NCBI GenBank assembly: GCA_037952775.1
Contig: JBANAY010000003.1
Coordinates: 24,924,001-24,988,000 of the forward strand
Direction: 5' to 3'
DNA: 64,000 bases
Source: Clonostachys chloroleuca
Lineage: Eukaryota > Ascomycota > Sordariomycetes > Hypocreales > Bionectriaceae
Shown here: positions 45,738-55,381 of the stretch, piece by piece
Layout: every line of letters begins with the position of its first letter
Numbering within the stretch: position 1 is the first letter of the stretch
Program-made: the position numbers and the translations under genes
The notes under the pieces: generated by a model
Seen by the model: the letters and a program-made list of their open reading frames with translations, nothing else
What the model was told of the DNA's origin: nothing
The model's database searches: none

Positions 45738-47690
45738 ATGGCCGTCTCTCGAAATGGCAGGGCTACTGCATCACACGTCAACATGATGACGGATACAATC
45801 ATAGCCAATCTTCCTCCCGATGGCCTGCGTGTTGTGCTGCGAAGCATTCTCGCCTCCCACCCCGAAGCCACGAGCACCTTGGAGCGAGAGACTAAAAGTT
45901 TTGCCGAGCAAAGCGCATCTGCACAATTGAAGGTGGATCAGCCGTTGACCGATCTCAAAAGTCTTCGGGCCGTCCAGGGACTTGTTCGCTGCATGCTGGG
46001 GTCGGGCCTTTGCTTCCAAAGTCTGCCTCTACTGAGCAAGGTTGTTTCTCGCGCGATAGAAGGACAGCGGCAGCCACTGGATGACGATGAAGATGATATT
46101 CTAGATTTTTACGCCTTGGTTGACCATGATATCGTCCAGGCAATGACAGCTGTACAAAAAAGCCTCTGTGTAGCAACAGGCACTCGGGCCTTGGCCGACG
46201 ATGAGAGAGAGTTGCTACAACGCTTTGAACAAGGCCTTACTGAGTGCGCAATTGCCGCGAAGAGGAGGGGAACAAGTCCTCCCTTTTTTCGAGGCGCGCG
46301 TGCAACCGCAGGGTTGCTTGGTCGTCCCGAAATACCTGGCGCGGAACCTCAGGAGATAATCCTAAACAGCATGGACCTAGTTCAACCACCCCCTAGAGCC
46401 AAAGAGACTTGTCTTCTAGGCCGTCGGACAATTCCAAGAATTTTCTCAGGCCTCTGGCAAATGTCAAGTCCTGCCTGGGGAACTGCTCCCACATCAAAGA
46501 TTGTGGACCAGATTTCTAGGCACGTACAGAGTGGTTTCACTGCTTTCGATATGGCAGACCATTATGGTGACGCAGAAGTCATATTCGTGAGTTTGCATTT
46601 TCAAGTTCCTTTCATTCTTAATGCTCGACTAACTGTCTGTGTAAGGGCCACTTCTGGTCCGCCTGGCCTCATAAAGATGCTATTTTCACGGCCACCAAAT
46701 ATTGCGTCTTCCACGCCATGACGTCTGTAGCTCGCGAAGATATTCAAGCTGCGGTTACGGAGAGGTGTAAGAGGCTACAACAGAAGTCGGTAGACCTTCT
46801 CCAGTTCCACTGGCAATATGTAAGATATTGATGGCCCCGGCGTACTATCTGGCAGATAGACTAACGATAATTTAGTACCAAAACCCACAATATCTCGATG
46901 CCTTGCGTTTTCTGGCCGAGGACGACCGCGTCAGGATGATCGGGCTTTGCAACTTCGATACGACGCATCTCGAGACTGTGGTAGACCATGGGATAGAGGT
47001 GGTGGCTAACCAGGTTCAGGTAATGCCAGGAACCAAAAGGCCCCTCTAGTCATGACTTTTCGAGTAATGCACTGACACTGTAGATTTAAGTTCTCACTTA
47101 TTGATTCTCGACCAACGGTGAAAATGGGAACGGTGTGCTTGAAGCATAATATAAAACTACTGACCTATGGCACACTAGTAAGGCATCATCCTCTTGATTA
47201 TCCGTACTTATTGCTGATGCAAGCTTAGTGTGGAGGTTTTCTTGCAGAAAAGTGGTTAGACAAGCCAGAACCCGACCTTTACGACCCTCTCATTACCCCT
47301 AGTCAACGAAAGGTATAGTCTTCTTTGTAATCGTTTCTCAATGCTGCACACTTCTGACAGTCTCACGCCTAGTATTACGGCGCGATCCAAACCTGGGGCG
47401 GCTGGGACCTCTTCCAGGACCTGTTGAAAACACTTAAGAATATCGCAGTTAAGCACAATGTCGAGATTTCGAATGTGGCAACACGATGGGTCTTGGACTT
47501 TCCATATGTTGGGGCTGTTATTGTCGGTGCGCGCATGGGCATCAGCGAGCATACTGATTCTAATCTGGCAAGCTTCGGGTGGTCTCTTGATCAGGAAGAC
47601 CAGGATGAGATCGAGAAATTATTATCACAGAGCAAGAGGATGGAGATGTTTGAGGTAATGGGAGATTGCGGAGGAGAGTATCGCAACTAA
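45738..47690 (+). CDS. Aldo/keto reductase with a long extra N-terminal domain
   Basis: Six exons fit: 45738-46586, 46646-46819, 46876-47019, 47091-47177, 47229-47312 and 47373-47690, all phase 0, totalling 551 residues. Residues from about 235 on are an aldo/keto reductase: LGRRTIPRIFSGLWQMS, then FTAFDMADHYGDAE (catalytic Asp and Tyr), FTATKYCVF (Lys), LLQFHWQY (His), RMIGLCNF, and the cofactor-loop segment AVIVGARMG. Residues 1 to about 200 are a helical domain (NLPPDGLRVVLRSILASHPE and further) that I have no functional name for; it is not part of the usual barrel, which is about 320 residues long. A TATA-like ATATATAC lies near 45670. The enzyme probably reduces or oxidises a carbonyl/alcohol within the cluster's pathway. 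Confidence 0.88.
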
Positions 47691-47835
47691 AAACTACCTA
47701 GATTCTGCTACCCTCATAGCATCCTCTACCCAGCGTGGATGACTAGTTTCTATTACTTGAGTGCGTCCCATCTAATCGTCATAGATCGGAAAGCAGGAAG
47801 TAGGGAAAGAGCTATGATCAGACCACAAGTTCTAG

Positions 47836-49614
47836 TCAGCCAAACCGATTATGAAAGCTTTCCCAGGCCGGCCGTGTATAGTGCGTTAAACAAATCTGAC
47901 AGTTGCCGCAGCCACGGCATCCTGGGGATGTCCATTCACCCGTGAAAGGGTGCACAACCCAGGATGGGTCCCTTTCTCCCAGTAATCCCGTTTTCATGTC
48001 ATGCTTATCCGGGATAGCCACAAAATCAAGCATATGGTCCTGCTTTGGGCTGTTGGCAACAGTGTGGATCTGGACCCCCCGGTTTCGCCCCTCCTCCATC
48101 GCCTTCTGAAACAACACTTTCTCTCGTGGCGTAGATCCGTCTTCCTCGATCGGGTTGAGATAGACGGCTTTCAGCTTTTCGAAACGGCCGGATCTCATCA
48201 TTGCAACAATGGCATCGTCGATCGTCTCGTATTCCTCATACTCACCCCTTCTAAACCATTGTTCGTCCTCTTCGAATGTTTCTTGTCCCCAGAGCACAAG
48301 GACTTCCAGAGAAGCTGGGAGCAGCCGAACGAAAGCGTCAACTAGCTCGTCGTGATTGATGAAATCGTCGTTGGTGCAATGCGGAGGTGAAGTATCATCA
48401 TCGTCCATCTCCCGTATGTCCTCAGACACGTTGATTCCCTCCTCATCCGATTCCTTATTCCTGGCCTCTCCAAGAGCCTCATTGATAATATCTTGAATAC
48501 ATAGACTTACTAGACCGAGGTTGTCAAGCCCCTGTAAGAGTCCAGGTTCATACGACCTGCTGTCGCGACCATTTATGTAATCTGGCCTATAGATGGTGAA
48601 TCTACGAAGGGACTGGCAAGATGAGGAGTCGCCTAAATGTACGGGAATCATGTCGCCATCCATTGGCTCGTCCGCAGTCTCTGGATGTCCACGGATTACC
48701 AAAGCCTCAAGAGCGCTCGGGGCCATGAGTAGCGCTTCCCTGAAAGCCCACGAGTCGTCTCTAATTCTATCGAGGATGATCCTTTTAACGGAAGAACAGG
48801 CAGTTGGTATTTCAAAGCGCTCCTGTGCATCATTGACGTCTTCGAAGTCACCATCGGAACGCATATCCAAATTCCGGAAGTAGACCTCTTCGATATTCGG
48901 CAGGCGGAGTAACATGGCTAGATGATTTGCACGCGCACCTGCTCCATTGAAGTCTTTGTGATTTCGGGTAACCACTCCGACTGCCACAATCCGGAGGGAG
49001 GTGAATCCAATCGGCCATGGAATCGAAGCTGCGAGGCTGCGAGAAGCGGCCTTCCGCATCCACTCAAGACTCGTATGTAGGTCCCATTCGTTTTCAACGA
49101 ATCGAAGCGCTATCAAGCGGGGTAAGCTAGATATGATGAGCATCTTCATAAATCCGTCACCACCAGTTTCGATCTCGTCCCGAGCCATGTCATAGTCCCT
49201 CTTCGTCGTGATTGTGGAGTCTCGCAGAAAGGTTTTGGCAAGGGTTTTAATGCGATCAGCTTCAATCGCCAAGTTATCACCAGTCTCCATTGAGATGGAG
49301 CCGTCTGGATCAACACGCCACTGTTGCCACTCATCCCAGATTACCCTACTTCCCCAGACTTCATATTCGCGCACATGCCAGGCTTCGATAGCCTCCACGC
49401 CAGTAGGGTGCGACACGCTATTCAAGAGCTTGAGGACGTCCGACGGCTCACGGTCCGAAGCAATGCGGCCATTCTCGTATGCTGCAGCGTGGAGACGTAG
49501 TATGTGCGCCGAGGCGTAGTAAACGGACCTGCACGTCCTCGCGAGATTCTGGTGCCAGGAAGGCTCCAGGCACTGGTAGATGTTGTGAATGAGCTCTGGT
49601 GCCAGTCCTTCCAT
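47836..49614 (-). CDS. F-box-like protein
   Basis: A single exon encodes 592 residues. An F-box-like motif opens the protein (residues about 3-40: GLAPELIHNIYQCLEP, then NLARTCRSVYYASAHIL). The remainder is a long region with leucine-rich character and several acidic stretches (for example EEGINVSEDIREMDDDD), without a repeat I can name. Such proteins typically serve as SCF substrate adaptors in fungi. A conserved-looking CRGCGNCQICLTHY segment sits near the C-terminus and could bind metal. The gene is intact and the ATG at 49614 has a purine at -3 on its own strand. Confidence 0.8.
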   Translation of the reverse strand: MEGLAPELIHNIYQCLEPSWHQNLARTCRSVYYASAHILRLHAAAYENGRIASDREPSDVLKLLNSVSHPTGVEAIEAWHVREYEVWGSRVIWDEWQQWRVDPDGSISMETGDNLAIEADRIKTLAKTFLRDSTITTKRDYDMARDEIETGGDGFMKMLIISSLPRLIALRFVENEWDLHTSLEWMRKAASRSLAASIPWPIGFTSLRIVAVGVVTRNHKDFNGAGARANHLAMLLRLPNIEEVYFRNLDMRSDGDFEDVNDAQERFEIPTACSSVKRIILDRIRDDSWAFREALLMAPSALEALVIRGHPETADEPMDGDMIPVHLGDSSSCQSLRRFTIYRPDYINGRDSRSYEPGLLQGLDNLGLVSLCIQDIINEALGEARNKESDEEGINVSEDIREMDDDDTSPPHCTNDDFINHDELVDAFVRLLPASLEVLVLWGQETFEEDEQWFRRGEYEEYETIDDAIVAMMRSGRFEKLKAVYLNPIEEDGSTPREKVLFQKAMEEGRNRGVQIHTVANSPKQDHMLDFVAIPDKHDMKTGLLGERDPSWVVHPFTGEWTSPGCRGCGNCQICLTHYTRPAWESFHNRFG

Positions 49615-50159
49615 GGTGAGCGCGGATGGCTATATCCCAAAGACGTTCTATATATCTTCCAGTTGGTAAAGGACGAGCCTGTGTTGTGGATTAGGTTGTA
49701 AGAGTGATGGATGCAGGAAGAAAAGAACAATGAACCAAAGACAGACAGTGCAGGTGCTAAAATATTGTGCTGACTGTGTCGAGTCCCCTGCAAGCATGAC
49801 GCACAGCCATCGCTTTCGTTACTCGTAAGATCTCAACCCAGTCGTCGGCTTGGTACTTGAAAATGCAACAACTTTTGCCATCTATTCTAATGACTTGAGA
49901 CCTCGCCTAAGTAGTCCTACTCGCTGTTTGAAGTCGAATATAACCCTATAAAAAAGATGAGCTAGAACCAAAGGGTGATGATGCTAGTATTGGGCCAAAC
50001 TGTTGACATTCTGCCAAGACTTCGCACAAATTGGGCTGGCAATTCATAAATTTGATTTTATACAAGCTAGAGTTATATTGTATAAAAGTCACTAAGACTA
50101 ACGTTAAACACGGGGACGTCGCGGCCTAGGGTATCTGCAATATGTAAAACCAAGCAGCT
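49615..50159. other. Intergenic, no gene seen
   Basis: AT-leaning, with only short ORFs. The right part holds the 3' region of the SLOG gene. Confidence 0.5.
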
Positions 50160-50732
50160 TTAGGCCGCAGTAGTCGGGTAGCCCATCAATTTCCTGATTG
50201 CAGCTCTACCGTTTGGCTGGAGATCACGCGAGCCTATCCCAGCCCATATACCCTTCGGGCGAGGCGGGCTCTCAATTCTATCCCAGCATTGGCCATTGAA
50301 CTGAAACCAACCGTCCTTCAGCTGGTCAAACAGATACAGATTCCGATTCTCGGGGTGCAATTGAGCAAACATTGTCGTCGCCCACGCTGTGCCACCTGGC
50401 GGTGCATCTTCTCTAATGGCAGTAACCGCGTAGCAGGCCTCACTCCATGCAACCTGGTAATAGTTGCGCTGTAAGAAACATGATACTTTTTGGTGTCGCG
50501 GGGGGACTTTGCCAAGAGCGCCAGCTGCGTTGTTGACGGCCTCATTCGCGATCTTTAGCTGCTCATCGTCAAGTCGAACGATTTGGTCCTGAGGGGCCTG
50601 GCTTGGATGTCCGGCGAAACTCCAATGAATGACCGGGTGTCCTATCGAGGCGGCACATAATCCCCATTCTAAGTCAGCGCCGTCGGCACCGCCTGATAGG
50701 CAAACATCTTCCAGGCCTTGAAGACGTTCCAT
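50160..50732 (-). CDS. SLOG-superfamily predicted nucleotide-binding protein
   Basis: The minus-strand frame from ATG 50732 encodes 190 residues (the open frame runs to 50816 without an earlier ATG). It has the hallmarks of a widespread but little-studied SLOG group: an early LSGGADGADLEWG loop, HPVIHWSFAGH, an RNYYQVAWSEACYAV helix, PPGGTAWATTMFAQL, LYLFDQLKDGWFQF and the closing IWAGIGSRDLQPNGRAAIRK. The G-G-A-D-G-A-D and G-I-G-S/T-R motifs are thought to bind nucleotide-like ligands in Rossmann-like SLOG folds. No function is established for fungal members. The 4.5-kb AT-rich element sits about 105 bp upstream of this start, so the gene may have lost its promoter or an upstream exon. Confidence 0.75.
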   Translation of the reverse strand: MERLQGLEDVCLSGGADGADLEWGLCAASIGHPVIHWSFAGHPSQAPQDQIVRLDDEQLKIANEAVNNAAGALGKVPPRHQKVSCFLQRNYYQVAWSEACYAVTAIREDAPPGGTAWATTMFAQLHPENRNLYLFDQLKDGWFQFNGQCWDRIESPPRPKGIWAGIGSRDLQPNGRAAIRKLMGYPTTAA

Positions 50733-50839
50733 TGTGTTCCGAAGTTGGCCAAGTGGTGTTGTTGACGGCACGTAAGCTGTGGGCTCATGCCGACACACAG
50801 ATGTTCCAGTGAGCAATTAGATGAGTCATCAGCAAAAGG

Positions 50840-50881
50840 TACGGCTGTATGGAGAAAAAAACACTGCCCGAGTGCCATTTT
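50840..50881 (+). repeat. Left terminal inverted repeat (42 bp)
   Basis: Paired with 55340-55381 on the opposite strand. The single difference lies in GTGCCATTTT versus GTGCTATTTT, a C/T transition. Confidence 0.8.
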
Positions 50882-51176
50882 CAATTTGTTTCAACAACAG
50901 AAGCAGCTTCAGGTTTTAAGAAACCGGGAATAATGAATTTTACGGCAGATTATATATATTTTATTCTCTTATTATTTATAATTTCGAAGCTGCAAGATGT
51001 AGGGTGAAATTAGAGGAAATACAACGCTTGAATTTAATACTTTATTTGAATATTTCTAACTAGTTATTTCGTAACTTTATAGAGGCCTTCCGTAGCTGCC
51101 CGGTATGGGAATGAGAGCGATCTTTATAATAATTATTACTATTACTTATAAGGGCTCTTTGCTGCTTCCTTGAGAC

Positions 51177-51521
51177 TTAACGATCAGGAGACTTAGTTAT
51201 GTTCTCTGGCCTATGCTCCTGTGCCTCTCGCTCGTCAGACTTAACAGCTATCTCAACAGCAGCTTTAACAGAGGCTTCTTGAAGCTGCTGCTGCTTATCC
51301 TCCTCCTCCTCCTCCTTATCTTCCTTATTAATCAAGAAGCTATTAACTTCTATTTCCTCCTCGTCTTCCATAATAACTTTATATAGGGGGAATATATTAA
51401 GGTCTAGCTTGAGAACTCGCTCCTTCTTTATCTCGCGGGAGGCTGCTGGCTTGCACGGCTTTGCAGTAGTATGAGGCTTCTTCTTTAATACAGGCTTTTC
51501 TGTAACTATCTGTAGATTAAC
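51177..51521 (-). pseudogene. Residual open frame inside the AT-rich element
   Basis: This is the only sizeable open stretch in the element, about 114 codons, ending at 51177. It encodes a basic part (EKPVLKKKPHTTAKPCKPAA) followed by an acidic, low-complexity part (MEDEEEIEVN, then a Glu/Asp/Lys run and QQQLQ). The acidic part is encoded by TCC/CTT repeats, which lack CpA sites and so resist RIP. It may be the remains of an element-encoded protein. I do not recognise a domain. Confidence 0.35.
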
Positions 51522-53570
51522 CTATAAGATAAGTCTCTTCTCCTTAATTTACTACTGGAAATTATTCCGCCTACTAAATATATCCTTGCCTTCGAAAGGG
51601 TACTTATCAGAGGTTATTATAAAGAGAGTACTAGCTTCTGCCTGTAGTACCTTATCCTAATATATACTGAATTGTATGAGTGATTTATTGAAGCTCTTGA
51701 GTATAAGAGAGGTAGAGAGGAAGTTATTAAGAAGGCTATCTTTTCTAAGCCTCTTCGCTTAATCCTATAGGATTAAAGGAAGGTCTATTATATCTTATAA
51801 ATTATTAATATAATAGAGGAAGAAGAAGATATAATTCTTACCTAATAGGGTTAACTTTATAGCCTTAAAGAGGCTAGCTAAAAGTAGGAATCCCTCTGAG
51901 TAAAGAGGCTTAATATAAAGCTATAGGCTAACCGGATTATCTAGAGGATAGTCTATAGCGCCTTATATTTATATTATTACCTATATATATACTGTTTGTA
52001 AATATATAAAGCCTCTTACTATATATTGAAGCCGGTATTAATAATCTTAAAGATAGTAAGGATCTGCTAAAGTTAGAGCTAGGAGACTGGTATAGAATAT
52101 TTAATACTAGTAAAGATAAAGCCTGTAATGAAGATACTGGATAAGGCTGCTTAGGAGGAGGAGGAGGAGGAGAGAAGTTTATATTAAGATCGAGAGGTCT
52201 TACCTAATCTAAGCAGTAGAAAGGGTAGTAAATTTTATACCTATATACCTCCTGGATCTATAAGTACTTTATCCTCCCTAGGTACTTTATATACCTTATA
52301 GGTATTAAATTTATTACTAGAGATTAAAAAAAAATATTCTAAAGCTCTCTGAATACTATATAATAAGAAATCTACTATTATATAGCTATCTTAATAGGTA
52401 AAGTTAAAGTATTATAGTATTAAAAGGGGGGAAATTACAGGTGGAGGTAAGGCTGTTATAAGCTTAGCTGAATACAGTAGGTAGATATATTACTACTATA
52501 TATTAATATTGTGATTAATAATACTTATTAATAACTACCCTAAATCTAATAGGAAAAAATCAAAATATATACTGTTCTAGAGCTCTGGATTTTCTCTATC
52601 TGCTATTTTAATCTCTATTTATATATCTTGTAGAATAGTATCCCTAGAGAGACTGGTATTTATAGTATAGTTATATTAAAGTAGCTGCTTATACTCCTTT
52701 ATACTACCCTTATAAATTAGGGTAAGGGCTAGCTCTAGCTATAGCCCTACTGCCTTATATACTTTAATATAATCCTATAGCTTAATAAACTTATTAATAA
52801 AAGGTCTCTTAGGGTTATTTTAAAGATTAATCTAAGAGTTAAATCCTATCTCTTCTAGCTGCTGTTAGTACTAGCTTATTATAAAGCTAGGAAGAAGAGA
52901 TTCTATATCTAATAGAAGTAGAGGATTAAGTATTTTATTAAGGAGCTTCTAATCTTAAGCCTTATTATCTTTACTTAAAGAAATACCCTAATTTTTAACC
53001 TCTTGTATATAATATAGGTCTTAGGGGATACTATAGTTAATATAAGGGTAGTTCTTCTACTTCCTTATTTTATAGCTATTCTATAAGCTTATAAACTGAG
53101 CTAGTTTATTAAGAATAATACTACTATAAATAGTATATATTATAATTTAATCTGTCTGACTTTTTTCTTTGAAAACTATATATCTGGCGAGTTTATTAAA
53201 GAATATAATCTAATAATCTGTAATACTATAATAAAGCTACTACTACTAGGATTTAATCCTGATATTCCTTATACTAGGGCTATATAAGTAATAACTACTA
53301 AGATAATCCCCTTAAGTATAGAAATACTTAATTCTGTTAATATTAATAAATTTAAGTTTCTTAGGCCTAAGCTTTATAAGTATAGCTTAGGCTACTATCT
53401 ATAAAGGAGTCTCTGTACTATAGTTAGAGTAGGTAAAGAAGGGCTGTATTTATAGCTGCTTAATAGTTTAAAGGAACTGCTTTAATATACTTATAGAGAT
53501 TATTATAGATCTTCTAATAAAGAACCAGATTATATATCTCGAGTAGGTATTAATATAAGTATATATTTTG

Positions 53571-54433
53571 TTGAAATTACAGTGGCCTACAAGGTGTATT
53601 AGGCCTTGAGACCGCTATAACTAGCAGCAGTGGAAATTTTAGCTTCTAACTTATAGCGAACACTCCTCTATAACTTAGTCAAACTTCACACTAGAAAGTC
53701 GGTTTATAGTGCATTTTATAGCGCAAAAGGATCTTATTTTGGTGAGAGGAACCGGAAAAATATACCAATTTCTCTCATAGGTCTACCGACTAAAAACTAC
53801 TCTAAAACCCGCTACAGCAGCTTCCCGGGCCACTTTTGATTTTCCGCAAAATTCATTACTATAGGAAATCTAAAAAATCGACTCACAACTACCAAACCAT
53901 AAGATAGATATATATAACCTTTTTAAGACCCACTTTTATCTGAAAGAGCTAGTTAAGCTGATTAGTTAAGTATAGATATTAGATATCTTATCTTTAAAGC
54001 TGAAAGAGATATCTAAGATCTAAGGTCTAGTCTAGGGTAGGTTGGTTATAGGGTAGCTTGGGTATAGGTTAGGCTACTAGAAGTTACTCAGATTTTTTTC
54101 CTGAATTTTCTAGACCCTTATTTAGGCTAATATAGCCTAATAACCTATAAATAACGCTGCTGACGCTCCTAGCCCTAAAGAGGAACTGGAGCCTGCTAAG
54201 CCGTAGCGGTCATAGCAGCCTGTAGCCACTGACCCACAGTGGCTGCAACCGCTATTGGCTCGTGATCGTAGTCGCTATCGGATAGCGGTCTCAATCGCTA
54301 TTGGCTAGCTGTTACAGGGGATAGCGATCGCTAACAGTTAGTGGTTGCGACCGCTAGAGGTTAGTGGTTGCAACCGCTAACTTATAGCGATACGGTCACT
54401 AACTTATAGTGGCTATAGTCTCTCAATTCAACA
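53571..54433. mobile_element. Solo LTR (863 bp) nested in the AT-rich element
   Basis: The sequence starts TGTTGAAATT at 53571 and ends AATTCAACA at 54433, so it has TG..CA ends and short inverted termini (TGTTGAA/TTCAACA). It is flanked by TATTT on both sides (53566-53570 and 54434-54438), a 5-bp target duplication as left by LTR-retrotransposon integration. There is no internal coding region and no second LTR nearby, so this is a solo LTR. Its base composition is less AT-rich than the surrounding element. A TATA-like ATATATATAA near 53910 could be the LTR promoter. Confidence 0.75.
54238..54401. repeat. Array of about 18-bp near-palindromes
   Basis: At least six related near-palindromes follow each other: 54238-54254, 54283-54300 (TAGCGGTCTCAATCGCTA), 54322-54333 (TAGCGATCGCTA, perfect), 54339-54356 (TAGTGGTTGCGACCGCTA), 54362-54379 (TAGTGGTTGCAACCGCTA) and 54385-54401. 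Each starts TAGYG and ends CRCTA. The array lies in the 3' part of the solo LTR and is conspicuously GC-rich for this region. Confidence 0.7.
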
Positions 54434-55339
54434 TATTTAAAATCCGAACTTCTTTAGCTTCTTATAGCTATTAAGAGACTATAGGAAATTAGGCCCTAGT
54501 ATCTTAAAGTTATTTTAATATCTAAGCTTTATATTATACTAGCTAGTAACTTCCTAAGAAAAAATAGCTGTATAGGTACTATAAAGCTAGTACTATAATA
54601 TTAAGACCTTATCTTATTAATATATATAGTTCTAAAGAAGCCCTCTGCTGAGCCCTAAGATTATACTAGTTTTTTAAAAGTTTTATTAGAAGAATTCGAG
54701 TATATACTATAGGCTAATAAGTTACTCTTCCTTTATTTTCACTTAATACTTAAGGCCTTCTTAGAATTAGATCTTCTGGATAAGAAAGGGATATATAGAA
54801 AACCCTTCTTACTAAAGGTTATAAAGAAGGAATTAGTCAGAGTATCTGTATTTATAGAATAGGAACTTTACCTAGTTAATAAGCTCTTCTAATACCTCTA
54901 GACTATAATATTAGGTATCTAAATACTAGTCCTAAAGCTGCTAAAAGAATATATAAGGGGCTATTATTAGAAGGCCCCTATCTTGAAGATAAGTATTAAT
55001 ATCGCTCTGTATAGCCTTAATTGAGTTACCTTGAAAATATCGCTCTAATACCTCCTTATAGAGATAAGATATATTAGCTCTTATTTCTAACTGGCTAATA
55101 CTAAGTTTAGCTAGATAATATCAGAGGGTTCGGATTGAAATTATACTACTACCCTTAGTAATAATTAATTTATTTAGTAAAAAAAGTATCTGCTCTCTAC
55201 TATAATTACGAGCAAGCTGGTCTAAAAAAAAATTATAATATTATATAAGATTATTATATAGCGGTATATTAAAATACAGGCTTGAGATATATTATATTAT
55301 TATGAGTGGTTTGTTGGTATTAAGGCGGTGAAGTAGGTC

Positions 55340-55381
55340 AAAATAGCACTCGGGCAGTGTTTTTTTCTCCATACAGCCGTA
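55340..55381 (-). repeat. Right terminal inverted repeat (42 bp)
   Basis: Inverse of 50840-50881 with one mismatch. The AAAGG that also precedes the left end follows it directly. Confidence 0.8.

Larger units (their letters stand above)
50840..55381. mobile_element. 4.5-kb AT-rich element with 42-bp terminal inverted repeats
   Basis: The left end (50840-50881) begins TACGGCTGTATGGAG and the right end (55340-55381) is its inverse, ending CTCCATACAGCCGTA. The 42-bp arms differ at one base (G/A). AAAGG flanks both ends directly (50835-50839 and 55382-55386), a possible 5-bp duplication; a TA duplication, as in Tc1/mariner elements, is the alternative reading, since the arms begin and end with TA. 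Inside, the sequence is extremely AT- and TpA-rich with stops in all frames, as expected after RIP. The element hosts a nested solo LTR (53571-54433). Without it the element would be about 3.67 kb. No transposase is readable. Confidence 0.7.

Noticed and set aside
54238..54401. CRISPR-like array
   Set aside because: Units are variable near-palindromes without constant spacers, in a eukaryotic LTR; this is not a CRISPR structure.
50840..55381. Centromere or centromere-like AT block
   Set aside because: The block is only 4.5 kb and has defined inverted ends and flanking duplications, so a degenerate mobile element explains it better.
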